NCBI GenBank assembly: GCA_037447655.1 | Contig: JBBHKE010001414.1 | Location: 1-64,000, forward strand | From: Zygnema cylindricum | Taxonomy: Eukaryota; Streptophyta; Zygnematophyceae; Zygnematales; Zygnemataceae | Length of the DNA: 64,000 nucleotides | Reading direction: 5' to 3' | Part shown: in pieces, positions 36,301 to 48,600 of the stretch | Layout: each line of letters opens with the position of its first letter | Numbering within the stretch: position 1 is the stretch's first letter | Notes under the pieces: model-generated | What the model saw: the letters and a program-made list of their open reading frames with translations, nothing else | Told to the model about the DNA's origin: nothing | Databases searched by the model: none | Translations under genes and position numbers: made by a program

Positions 36301-38175
36301 TGGACGAGGCGACATCAGCGCTAGACACTGAGAGTGAGGCTCTCGTGCAGGCGGCTCTGGACCGGCTCCTGGCAGAGGGAGGGAGGACAGTGGTGCTGGT
36401 GGCCCACCGTCTCTCCACAGTAAGAAACGCCAATCTCATCGCAGTCATGGATAAGGGCATGGTTGTGGAACAAGGAACACACGACGAGTTGCTGCAAAAT
36501 TGTAAGTCTCTCTCGCCTCTCCCTCTCCCTCTCCCTCTCCCGCTCCCTCTCCCCCTCTCCCGCTCCCTCTCCCCCTCTCCCCCCCTCTCCCCCTCTCCCC
36601 CTCTCCTCCTCTCCCCCCCTCTCCCCCTCTCCCCCTCTCTCCCCCTCTCCCCCCCTCTCCCCCTCTCCCCCTCTCCCCCTCTCCCCTCTCCCCCTCTCCC
36701 CCTCTCCCCCTCTCCCTCCCTCCCTCCCTTCCTCCCTCCCTCCCTCCCTCCCTCCCTCCCTCCCTCCCTCTCTACCCTTCCCCGCCTCTTTCTCTCTCTC
36801 TCCCGCTCCCTCCCTCCCTGCCATACAATGGAAAGGTGTTTGGGATATTTTACCGATGCCTGTTTGTGGTTGATTGGAGTACTGCTGAGAGTTACCATTG
36901 CAGAGACCGCTTTGAATCATTGATCCAGCCCTGATGTTGTTCAAGGGCCTCTCATTAGTATTTATTTTGAACTCAGAGTATCTAATACAAAGTTTAGGAC
37001 GGTGATATAAAAGATTAGTAAAGATGGTTAAAGATGGTTCCTCCGAAACTATGGCCTTTGGTTGGATAAAATGGTGGTGAAATGAAAACTTGACCTAATC
37101 CTCCTTTATTGGTCAGTATTATTTTAGGGATATTACTTAATGCTTACCTGGTTTGAAGCAAATTATAACCATCTAAAGGATTGTTTAGTGTTGATGATGA
37201 ATTTGGTCTCTTGGGGCGCTTTTTATTACGGAAGCTTCAATTCCACCTTAATTTTAATCAGCAGCTAGAGGTAGGTGGAAGTTTCTAAGCTTGTATATTA
37301 ATTCTGTAATAGCTGGTTGACTAGTATTGGCTTTCTATGTTATTATGTGCTTTGCCGGAATGTATAATTATCCTGTAGGATAACTCCGTTTTTATTCTTT
37401 TACTCTCCCTCCTGCCATCTCTCCCTTTTCAATCCAGACTATCTCTTGCCTTTCTCTTTCTCTCTTTAACCCGTCTTTCTTGCAAATGCCTTTTCCCAAA
37501 CCACTTCCCTCTCCCTTTTACATCTAACACAGAGAGAATTTGCATGCATCGGAAAATTTATATTAGTGAAGATTCTTGCAGCCATCGTCTGCTGGGCTTG
37601 CAGGATTGTCTTTAAATCTTGTTTTTAAATCATATCCTTCTCTCCTCTCTTCTGTGAAGAGGCATTATTTGACATGTGTAGCGTGTTTGTTCAATTGGTA
37701 CTTTGTCTCGTAGAACATAAATATGTGTTAGTTATTTTCCTCTCTGATTGTCTCTCTTTTCATGGTCTGCCCGCAGCTTGTGGTTGAAACAGAAAGCGTC
37801 ATTATGAATTGCTATTAGGGTTAATAAAACTCTTCAACGTCATTTTTTTTTTGGCCTCTGACCATAAAAAAGACAACCCTCTGACACTAAACTTCGTGTT
37901 AAGTGGTCAATAATAGTTGACATGTTTTGTAACCAAAATCAAACCAATAGCACTGAAACAATTCCCGCACTGACTTCTTCACTTGAATAGTGTTTGATAG
38001 ATGGTGTTGGTACATTAAAACTGACAATGTTTGGTTTTAACTTTTTGTTAACGTTTTGGGTTGAGCAGCTAATGGAGTATATGAGAAGTTGGTCAGCCGG
38101 CAGCTGAATAGAGCGGCAAATGTGATTGGAGGAGATACGCAAGGAGATGATATCGATTCACTTCTTGGAAGATAG
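30363..38175 (+). CDS. TAP-like half-size ABC transporter (B family), 5' part not found
   Basis: Exons: 30363-30587, 30859-31067, 33339-33540, 33974-34335, 34722-34818, 36252-36501 and 38069-38175, all in phase, giving 483 aa to the TAG at 38173-38175. The first exon ([12 protein letters not shown]) enters in the middle of the membrane domain; [17 protein letters not shown] and [18 protein letters not shown]-type segments follow (the latter reads [18 protein letters not shown]). The nucleotide-binding domain is complete: Walker [11 protein letters not shown]-loop [11 protein letters not shown], signature RLSGGQRQ, Walker [13 protein letters not shown] and H-loop VAHRLS. Half transporters of this type are about 600-700 aa, so roughly 150-250 N-terminal residues with the first membrane helices are missing. 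Such proteins dimerise and export peptides or other solutes from organelles or vacuole; the substrate is not predictable. Introns are long (up to 2.3 kb). Confidence 0.92.
34840..35095. repeat. Degenerate tandem repeat in ABC intron 5
   Basis: Six or so copies of a 40- to 47-base unit around GTGTAACAGAAACCTTTTATG and TTCCTTG follow the donor at 34819. Copies differ in length and sequence. It starts within 25 bases of the exon. Confidence 0.75.
35831..36251 (+). repeat. Degenerate repeats with acceptor-like copies before an ABC exon
   Basis: Units of the type GTAACTTGAACATATTAT and A runs fill the end of this intron. Three of them end in acceptor-like strings followed by exon-like bases: ATATTCCAGAGAAAT (about 35834), ATCTTGCAGAGAAT (35941) and ATCTTCCAGAGAAT (36003). 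The true acceptor is CATATTGCAG at 36251 followed by AGAATAGCT. The repeats therefore include copies of the exon's own start. Confidence 0.7.
36508..36823. repeat. (CCCTCT)n polypyrimidine tract in ABC intron 6
   Basis: This is more than 300 bases of C/T, made of CCCTCTCC, CCCCCTCT and CCCTC units. It begins directly after the donor of exon 36252-36501. Both strands stay open across it, giving Pro/Leu/Ser or Arg/Glu/Gly repeats that are not genes. Confidence 0.95.
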
Positions 38176-40568
38176 GTTCTCGGAGTTCCCAAGACTGGGA
38201 TTTATTGCCCCAATTGCCTATCTTCTGCAAAGTTTTTTCCCTGTTTACGTAGTTCAGATGCTGAGTTCAAAACAGAGGACAGTTTGGGTAACTGTTTTTT
38301 TTTCCTTAAATTGTACATCTCAATTTGTTTACTTTTTCAAGGTTGGCTACTTGATGTGCATATAGCTTTGGGCAAATGGGGGATTTGTTGATTAACTTGT
38401 TACCACTTCCCTTCTCAGATGTAGTAACAAATTTGTTGGCGAAAAGCCGTTGATGAGGGAAATGTTCGTTTTCCATGCATTTATCTTGTGTATGTGTTTG
38501 AGAGAGAGCCAGTTGAGCCTGCTAAAGGTTTAACTGAGCATTTGCAAGCATTAGACACCTCAATAGTTCATGCTTCTGTTCAGACGTGTATGTAAGCTTC
38601 TGGAGTACGGATTTTTTGTGTTTATTTAGTGAATTCAGTGAACAGGGAATAAATTTGCGTTTGTGAAAAGAAAAGTAACTTTCCTCCTGTGTTCGGTCGA
38701 AAAGGTTGATGGTGTTTTTATGTAATGTGTGTCTCCTACTGTATAGTAATTCAAGGTATAGCTCGCTTTAGCAGTAATTAGTAGGTGATAGTTTTATTCC
38801 TGCTCATATAAGTTGATGTGTTGTAGCAGCAGATGTTGACCCGGTTTTGTCAGGGTGCTGCTTCTTGCATGTGAAGACCTGTCAGTGGAAATGTTTAGTC
38901 TAAATCCAGTGGAGAAGCAGACTGTCTATATGTTTGTTCTTAATCTGAATATTACCTCGCTACGATGACAATGGTTAGTCATATGCTCAGAGCGTCCGGC
39001 CGTTTTTCTTTTCTAGTGGATCAAAATGAAATAGATGACCACTTCGTACCTAATTAGAAGGTTCAATGTCAGGAAGATGGTCCTGTTCTTCTGTGCAAAG
39101 GATATTAAATAAGGAGCTTTTTATGAGATTCCTGACTATTTCTAATTATTGCTGATGATTGGTGAAACCTTGAGGCATTAATTCAATCGAGTTCTTTGAA
39201 TAATCACATTTAACACGATTCTTTCATGGTAGGGAAGAGAGTGACAGGTGGCGAATGGGTTTTGAATAAAGGACAAGGGATTTTTTGGAAATAGACACTT
39301 TTCTAACCTCGCAGGCTTTCATCTAGTTTTTCAGATGGTTTTTTGTATTGGTAATTCATATTCTTCGCGTTGAGGTTTTTTAACTCCCTCATAGAAATTC
39401 TGGGATTTCTTTCACAACTAAATAATTCTGCTTTTTCTAATACTTCATTAGTTCTCCTCTGGATGCTTAAGACCTAAAACTAAAGGTATTTAGTCTCGTT
39501 TCATAACATTTTTTTTGTCAACCTACAGATCATACTTTGTTTTTAAGGCAGTTAGAATATGTGCAAAACCTGTTTAGCAGAGGCCACTTTCCCGAAGGAT
39601 TGACTTGTGGCACTAACTGAGATAAATTGCCTATGAACTATTCTGTCCATCCTTTTTTGCGCTTGTTATTAGCATTAGGTAATAATTGGTATGATAGGCT
39701 GTTTTGGTGATAATAAGACAACCTCAGGTTCAGATGACGTGGACAATTGCGAACCGCAACAAGAATAAACTATAAGAAAAAAATAGTTAGCATTCTGTGT
39801 TCAGAGGGAAAAAAACCAGGAAAGAAATACCATCATGAACACTAATACTGCTGCACGCTGCGGTTTCAATAAATAAGACCTTTCATTGCTGTAATAGTGA
39901 TGATAACTACATTGCTGACCAAGAGTCATTAAATATTATTAAGAAAAACAATTCAAAAAGTGGGGCGATAAATTAGCCCGTCAACACAATTGACCGCTGC
40001 TAATACTGACACCACTTTAACACTATGAATTCACTAACTGCTCCGAAACTTATTTTTGTGCAGTTTAGATGGCAACCCTGGGTTATTTCCACACTCTCTA
40101 ATGTAAACTAAGTTTGACAACCATAAGTCCATGAGTGAACACAACTACTATCTGTCTCCATGGATGGCCAATTGTTGCTATAACCAAAGTGTGCAATGTG
40201 TAAACATAATCTTAGCTCATAAATTGTGCTTACAAAATTAATATATCATGTATTGCTCAGCTGGAAAGGTAACATCTTGATAGATTCAAAACACGCCATT
40301 ATTCTACAGGCATTTTCTGAACCGAGATTTCAGGAAAATTGCAGGTTAAGAAAAGAGAAACCACTTTGAGAATTAAATTAGCATCTCTTGTAGCCCTATG
40401 TACATGAGTTAATCACGCTTGAATTACACTAACAACACGACATTATAGCAATCGTATAACTGGTAAAAAGGCTGGAGCAGAAGAACTTCAATTGAAGCAA
40501 TCCTTCCGTAAAAATAGTGAAAGATAGTAATGAGAGAAGAACGGGATATGAGATGCTTTGAGCTTCAC
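38176..40568. other. Intergenic region, two convergent 3' ends
   Basis: The ABC gene ends at 38175 and the small minus-strand gene ends at 40569, so this stretch should hold both 3' untranslated regions. No further exons, RNA genes or terminal repeats were seen. Confidence 0.5.
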
Positions 40569-42172
40569 CTAATTATCTCTTGCTGCTTCCAAAAACAACA
40601 TGCGCTTGGTGATCAGGTCAACTGCCGCATTTGCTGAGGAAAAGGCTCCATGAAAGCTTTCCTTAAAAGAAAATCCCTCTAGGTCTCTCACCATCTACAG
40701 CCACAGCCACAGATTAGAAATGTCAAGATATAAAAGTCACATGACACAAGAAACATTTTGAACATTAAATCGCCATTATAGAAACATTTTGCATGCAAAC
40801 ATGTTGACTCGACTCATGGCAACATCAGAAGTCCAGTCTAACAAATTGATGTAGATTGTCATTTTCTAAAAAAATTACAATGAACAACCCTCTTTGCTTA
40901 GAAAAATTACCATAGATCATCAATAAGTGCAATGCTCACAACATACATGGAGGTTCAGAACAACATCACGCTGCCATGCTGGGATAAACATCAGCTTTGT
41001 TCATACCTGAATAAGAATATCGGCCAAGTCAGTATTCTGTTCCAGCAAGCAGTGTTGATACACCCTTGCACATCGAAAACTGATCTCATCATTGGCTGGC
41101 TCTGGACAAAACTCATCATCCAGCCATTGGTGCAGGCACGCTTTTAGCCACTCCGCCTCCTGCTTTCCAAAAGATTTCCGAAGCTAAATTGATGCATACT
41201 TGCAGCACATGACTTCTGGATTAATGTTGACAAGGTCAGAACAGAAAGAGGTCCATTGTGCATGACATGAAGGAAGACCACACTACTTTTTGTGCCATCC
41301 TTTCTGCCACAATCTACAGATGAGTCAATGTAGATCACACCTGGTCTGAGACCACCGACTATGAATTAATAGCTTAATATGCTTGCCGTCGTGTTAAGTG
41401 ATTCCACACTAATGCGTGGTAACTTCATCGATTCCAGGTCTCGCAATAAGGTGTTTCTCAAGGTGAAGGCCTGCTTTACAACTCGCGACGGTGCAACAAA
41501 TGACCAATTTTTCATGGCTACAAATCGTCTTGGAGATAAACTAAGCCTAAATTCCTATGTTTTGAGTGAAGTAACTGATAATTATTTCCAGAACCTTAAC
41601 ATGCCTATGAGTCCTCGGTTTGCGACACACTTGCAGAATTCCATCTAATAAAGAACAGCTAAGAGAAGCTGCTCGACACAAGGATAAACCAGCTTTGCAC
41701 ACTCTTAAAATGCACTGTAAACGATTATTGTTTATTACCTCGAGCAGTTTCACCAACCACGTTTAGAAAAATGATAAAAAATGCAGAACGTCCAAAACAT
41801 TAAAGAAAAAATTGCAATGGCGAGAAAGCTTCAAGAAAGGAAACATTATTCAGCAAATGCACAAACCTGTGCTGCAATATCCGGTTTTGTCCATGACTCT
41901 GGCACTCTAAGACCACCTAATTCTCCATCTGACGCCAGAGCTTTCAAAGATGCAAAAGAAAAATTCTTGCCTCCAGCATGCAATTTGTTCTGACGCTTTA
42001 AATTCTTGCAGACATTTTGCTGAATTTCACTCAACTTTGACAACAAAAGCGGATCGTTTCTCCTGCAGGAGTTCAAATTTGCATTCACTGTTAAAAATGA
42101 AAGGTTCTTTGTAACTATCGCTTTTGCAGTAATGAAGGTGTGACATGTTACTGTACAAGAAGCCATAGCCAT
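40569..42172 (-). CDS. Small probable plastid protein, three exons, unknown function
   Basis: Minus-strand exons: 42172-41867, 41183-41007 and 40694-40569. Junctions are GT-AG and all phase 0, giving 202 aa. The N-terminus (MAMASCTVTCHTFITAKAI) is rich in Ser/Thr and hydroxylated or small residues with no acids until residue 40, like a transit peptide. The middle has SLKALASDGELGGLRVPESW. Exon 2 carries EAEWLKACLHQWLDDEFCPE, and the end is RDLEGFSFKESFHGAFSSA then a short helical tail. The WLDxEFCPE motif and layout remind me of conserved chloroplast proteins of unknown function, but I cannot name the family with confidence. The gene is divergent from CCT4, with 512 bases between start codons. 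Open frames on the opposite strand inside its first intron (41379-41648) are not supported as genes. Confidence 0.8.
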
Positions 42173-42684
42173 TTATCCCACTGAGGACTAAAATCTAAGT
42201 ATGTTCATGAGGAGTATACAGTGTAACAATCTGTATAGTATACAATCTGTGACTGATGGTTGTGGACTTAAGGTCCAGATTACAGCAATGTGTGATAAAG
42301 TTCTGCATTGCGGGAAACCGTACAGAAGTACTCTACTAAGATGTACTTTTACCCCCATATACATGTGCGAATGCAGTACGGTACAGTACTGTAGCGTAGA
42401 CGTCTGGGGAAGGAAAATAAAATTTCCAGCTTGCTGCCTGTTACCGCGCGCATCGAGTCGGAAAATTTGCAAGTTTTGAACTCCAGTACGGTAACAGTTT
42501 ACGGTACAGTAGTAGCAGCTTCTACACCCATAGTATTTTTGCTTTTGCTTTCCCATTGCCTTTCTCGGTTCTTCCTCGGCTCTTATCCGTTCTTCAGTGC
42601 ATCCTTCTTCCTTCTGCATAGCAGTGTCAGTTGCTTTTCCTCTCTTCCTCTCCCTCTCTTCTTTGTATTACTACTGTTGGAATT
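42173..42684. promoter_or_regulatory. Shared divergent promoter region of the plastid gene and CCT4
   Basis: 512 bases separate the two start codons. The right part (about 42530-42670) is a TTTTGC/CTTCC/TCTC-rich pyrimidine leader just before the CCT4 ATG, as is common in plant 5' leaders. Short palindromic blocks with TACGGTACAGTA lie at 42378-42395 and again at about 42488-42510. No TATA box can be assigned with confidence. Bidirectional use is inferred from layout. Confidence 0.55.
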
Positions 42685-45600
42685 ATGCCAGCCCCTTCTG
42701 AACGCTATGTGGACAACAAGAGGAAGGATGACATACGTCACGCGAACATCCAGGCTGCCAAGGCCGTGGCGCAAGCCGTGCGGACCAGTTTAGGACCACG
42801 TGGTATGGATAAGATGCTCACAACTGGTACCGGAGAAGTGATCATCACCAACGATGGAGCCACCATTCTTAACAAGGTTGAGTGCTTGTTATACTGCACT
42901 GAGTTTAGCTACCAACAGTATCTATTTTTTCACTTTGCGGACCATTTTGCGCGTTATTGAGATAGCTTTTTAGCTGTTTCCTTTGGAAGCATTTAATGGC
43001 ACTATGTGAGCGTCTGTGATGACTTACCCTCCTGTGCAAGGGACCTCAATTGGCATTAATATTTAGGTATTTCTATTTAGTTTTTGCAAGGAAGGTTTTA
43101 TGAAGCTTCATTTAGTTCGCGAGAGAAATGCTGCTCCATGTCTGCCAAGTGCCCTTAATCTCCTTATAGATATTGTAAAATTCTATGAGCTTGCGTCATT
43201 GAAATTCTGGGCGTATTTGTGGATGTTAAAACGCAGACAAATCCAGACATTTTATGGTATAAAATGTTTTCTTCAATTTTCTTAAACCTCGGACTGCTAA
43301 ACCTTGGTTTTTAATTGATAGGAGCCCAGTTTTAGGGGAATTTCATGTGGGTTATGGGAAGCTTCAAGAGGCTTTTCTGTCCCCATACTGAGGTGAATGT
43401 TTTACCTTCTCTTGTTCAGATGGAGGTCACTCAACCAGCTGCCAAAATGCTTGTGGAGCTTTCAAAATCACAGGATATAGTTGCTGGAGATGGTACAACC
43501 ACAGGTGGGTCAAAGTATTTGTCTACAGGAAAGGAATGTTGTTTTTGTCGAAAAAAAGAATAACACTACTTGATGTGTCACATGTATCTCAGAGTTATGT
43601 TTATCTAAAGATTTGCTGACAAGAATTTTCGCTTTTGGTCGATGTGATGGAAGACAAAATCTATGTGGAGAGTAGATAAGTTTATACTTCTTTCTGGGAA
43701 GATTGCTTGCAGGTCAAAATTTTGTAGGTGATAGTAGTATTCTATCTTTGCTTACTGCTGACATGAAGCCTGGAAAGCCAGCTTCATGGAAAATGCAAAC
43801 AATTTGACTTTAGGAAAAGAAAGGTTTGCGTTTTATTTTGTTGATTTGCACTCTTTCTCCCCTTCTGCCCTCCACCAATGTTCAGAAATAGTTGAGCTAG
43901 TACTCGAAATATTGGTTCACTCAGTGCAAGCAAATAATGTACAAGCAATTAGCGGGAGCTCTTCGTGGTTAGGTAACCAGTTTGCGAACTTCTTCATTAT
44001 TCAACTTATTATAGATCTGTGTTGTTCGCAAATGGAAGCCAGGTCTTGAAAGATTTGAAGGAAAATTGTGCACAAAACTGCATGTCAAAACATAAGTGTA
44101 TTTTATGATTGTGGACTTGAGGCACGTGCTCTCCTTTTTAGTTAATTGTATTATGTAGGAACATTTTTTTTCGCTCAGGCTGAATGTTTCGGTGATTATT
44201 CACACAATGGTTGATTGTACTTTTTTCTTTTGCCCAGTCTCCAGAAGACATAAGAGCAGTCGATTGTGGAAACTTGTGTTGGATGCTTGGGTGTGTCATA
44301 TTTTGTACGAATAACTTGGCAAACTTACAGCAATTCAGGGTCTAGTTGTTGTAGATATTATGGAGGTTAGAGGAAATGGTTCCAAATTTTGTGACAATTT
44401 AACTGAAACTGTGAACCTGCCCTTGCTCCTGCAATAGTTGTCATCCTCGCTGGCGCTCTTCTTTCTCAATGTCTCACGTTACTGGGTCGAGGAGTCCACC
44501 CTACTGTCATCTCAGAGGCACTCTCAAAAGCATCTGACAAAGCTGTCGAGGTGAGATTTTTTTTTTTTACTGTTTCTGCTTTCATTTGTATTTTGGGGCA
44601 AAAATATGGACTAGTGATTTAGCTCGTAGGCGGAGACTGGTGTCGTATTTTTTTGCGATTGGGAGCACACCCCATGTTCATGGCGGTGGATTCTTTAGTG
44701 AAGGAATTGGGTCAGGCGCTTGTGTCACTCCGTTGCTGGTTATTTTCGTCGATGGGCTTACTCGCTCTCCATAGCCAGTGCCTTGGCATTTATTTTTGTT
44801 AAGAGTTTCCTCATTTTCACCTTGGAGGCTAGAGCATTGAGTTGTTGTTGGACAGGGGCAACGATAACTCAATTCCAATTCCCTCTGCAGTGTTTTTTTA
44901 TAGCAATGTAAGGGACAGTATACTTGATACACGAACTGGACAACTATGATGTTTAGACTGTAGGATAGGAATGCATTATCCAATGTTCACGTGAAGGAAA
45001 CATACAGCACATTGAAGTGAGCATCCTGTGTTTAATCTTTGTATATAAGCGTGCTATAGGAGTTCCAGATTCAGTTTAGATATTTGATTGTTTGTTTTTT
45101 CACGCACAAGTAAGATGGCATATGTCCACAATGCAGCGTGACTTGGGCAAACACTGATATGTGCTTTGCGTATCTAACACCAGTTTGGGACAATCTTGAC
45201 TTAGTATACCAGAGCCTGAGTTGATGTCAGGTTGAACAGTCAAGATGTTGGTGAATGGTTATGGTCGCAGCTGAACTTTGCACATGGCGACAATGCTCTG
45301 CTCTAGTCGTCTGTTCTTGGCAATTATTCTTTGAGTCACGTGTTTTTGCAGAAAATTGGCACACAGGAATATCATTGTCAGTCGTGTGTTTGACCATGGC
45401 TCAATGTCTTCCTGTGGATGCATTTTTTCTTCCACGCAAAGGATGTCAGGCACTGTGGATGTTTGGAGAGGCTTGAATTCTCTGTTTTGAAATAACTGTC
45501 TTTGTCTGCCACATGCTTGTGGTTTTTGCAATTTGACGTTCCCATATGTTTTTAGAAGCTCAAAATGGCCATTGCTGTTTTTTTTTTATCATAGAATAAT

Positions 45601-48600
45601 TTAGGTGCTGTTTGTTTGTACCTTATGCAGGTACTTACCTCCATGGCTAGTCCTGTGGAACTTTCAGACAGGGAGTCTTTGGTGAAGAGTGCAAGCACGT
45701 CATTGAATAGCAAGGTATGCGTTTTCTCAAGCTATGGCTGACGATCCCTGGCATTGCAATCTAGAAACAGTCCCGTCTCCTTGTATGCTGCTTCAAGACC
45801 TGTGTGAGAATTGACTTGAAAGCACTGGTAGTCATGTAGAACATGGTTACACCCTTGGTTTTGGATGCATGTATTCTTTGCTGTCGATTGTTTGACTCCA
45901 GTCCCCATGTACATGTTAAGTGGTCCAATTCCGGTCTGGCTTGGAACAACCTTATCAAGAAACTTCATACCTCAATTCAAATGTTATGCGATAGGTACAC
46001 TACCAATCACTATTTTTCGGGCACATAAATGTGTTTGACTTTATGGTCAACAGCTGGATGTTTCCTTTTGTAACAACCAATCACATGGTAACGTTAACCT
46101 TTCAATTGTGGTGTCACGATTAATTATTGGAAGTCTTTGTAGGGAGAAAAAGTACTTTGACTGCATGAGAGTAAATTAGTGTCATTGACCCTTATTGCTC
46201 AGAAATTGAAGCTTAACAATTTGTTTGTTGCAGGTTGTGAGTCAGTACTCGTCATTGCTGGCCCCTTTGGCTGTGGACTGTGTGCTGAATGTAGTGGACC
46301 CTGCAAAGCCAGACTCTGTTGATTTGCGAGACATCAAAGTCATCAAGAAGCTTGGAGGCACGGTGTGTTTTCTCTCCTTTTCATCCTTTTCATTTCTAGT
46401 AAGATTCAGTAAGTGTGATTGTTGATTTGGCACTTTTGTTTTGTTATTATATTACAAAAAAAGTTATGGATTGCCTTACTGCTCAGTCACAGAAGTATTC
46501 TCATGTTATTGTATGAGAATGTGTTTCTCAGGTGGATGATACACAAATGGTAAAAGGACTTGTTTTTGATTGCAAAGCAAGCCACACTGCCGGTGGGCCG
46601 ACAAGAGTGGATAATGCCAAAATAGGCCTGATACAATTTCAAATCTCACCGCCCAAATCAGATATGGAACAAAATATCATTGTCTCGGACTACAGCCAGG
46701 TGGGCCTTCAGATTCCAAAGGCCTAATTAGAGGCAGGGGAAGGCTTGAATATGGATTTAGTTTGCTTGTGGATTTGGATGCGTTTTTCTTTCTGAAGGTT
46801 TCTGATAGTCATGTTTTAAATTCCTGTTGTTAATTTCAGGTGACTCTCTCAGGTGAGAGAGTCACCTGAGTTTTGATTGTTATTGAGGTGTCCTTCTATT
46901 GAGTCCTTCTTGTTGTACTGTTTGGTTTCTGATCTTTTGCCACTTGCACAAAACCTTTTTCATTTTTCAAGTTTTTGGTTTTTCATTTTCATTGCTCTTA
47001 CTTTATGTCTGTCATTTTCACCACATTTTTCAGCCATACTTTTTTAATGTTCTATTGTCCCCGTCTCCACCCCATGACTTCCCCATTCTGTCCGAAACCA
47101 GTCAATTTCTGTCCGTCATGTTTTTGCCGTCTTTAATTCTCTCTTCTTTTTGTTCACTTCTTGTTTATCCCTCTTTTCTTACTTCCTGAATTCCTGTATT
47201 GAACATTTTCTAGTGTGTTTCATATATATGATCTGTGCAGATGGACCGTATATTGAAGGAGGAACGGAATTACATTCTTGGAATGATTAAAAAGATCCGT
47301 TCTACTGGTTGTAATGTCCTCCTTGTTCAGAAGAGCATTTTGCGAGATGCCGTTACAGACCTCTCTCTTCATTATCTTGCAAAAGCTAAAATTTTAGTGG
47401 TAAAGGATGTGGAAAGGGAGGACATTGAGTTCATCAGCAAAACTCTCCACTGTCTCCCGATTGCCAATATTGATCATTTCAGGGCAGAAAAGCTGGGTCA
47501 AGCAGATCTGGTGGAGGAGGTGTCAGTCGGTGAAGGCAAGGTGAGATCTATGAACAGCTCACCTTTGGCTGTGTCTAAAATGCCTCGTAAGCTCTTTATG
47601 TTTCTTTTTATTTCTTTTTGTGATTATAGGAAAATGCTGAAGGTAATCCTTAAGTTGGTCAAATACGGAGTCAACGACAATTGAAAGTGTGTAGCATCTG
47701 AGGATGTATGTTTGATCTTTGTATTGTGTAGGATGTGTAATGTATAGGATGAACAGTCTAGAAGGTGTTCCTTAAGATTAACGGTTTTCAGCTATATATC
47801 AGAGAATCCTTTTTTGGGTTCACAATCCCATTTGAGTAATCTGCAGTGCATTATTTTCAATAGTTTGGATTGCATTTCTTCCAAGTCTTTTCAATGGTTT
47901 TTTCTGCTGAAAATAAAAAATTCTGTAGCACAAAATGAATTAACCTGGATTGCTGCTGATCTGAATATCTTGCATGAAATATTGTGGATTCACATAATTT
48001 TACACTTTTGCAATTAATGTTTTTCGACAGAATCCAGGATGCTTACATTATGTGTTTTTATATTCACTCCTTTGAAATAAAAAAACTGGTACCGTGTTTC
48101 CACTCACACTTTTGGACCAGAAAACGCTGACTTGCACTTTTACAAGTTTCGATCTGTGACATGAATTTCTAAGACACTTTCCCATTGACTGTGTAACTCT
48201 GTTAGATTGCTTATGAGTGTATGTGTAGTTTTGGAGGTCCTCTAATGGGCTCTGTCGGCACCACTTTCAACTATTTACAGAGGATTTTCTTGCCGAAATT
48301 TGATTTGAGGGCCTGGTGAGGGTAAATTTAGAGGATGCCGTACATAAGTACTTAGACCTATGGGTGTTAACACAGGTTCACTTTTTGGGCACCTCTTCCT
48401 CTATATCTGTCTGATGGGAGCAAATTTGTTGTGGTTGGTTTCATTTTTTGGGCAGATTGTGAAATTGACAGGTATTAAGAACATGGGACGGACTATGACG
48501 GTTATTGTGAGAGGATCTAACCAACTGGTGAGTCCACGGCATACAAGTCCAAACAGTTCTTTGGACCTTTATCACTAGTTTGATTGACGACAGCCTGGTT

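Noticed and set aside
41379-41648. 89-codon plus-strand frame inside the first intron of the small plastid gene
   Set aside because: No recognisable domain, no splice-linked partner, and it lies in an intron of a better-supported gene.
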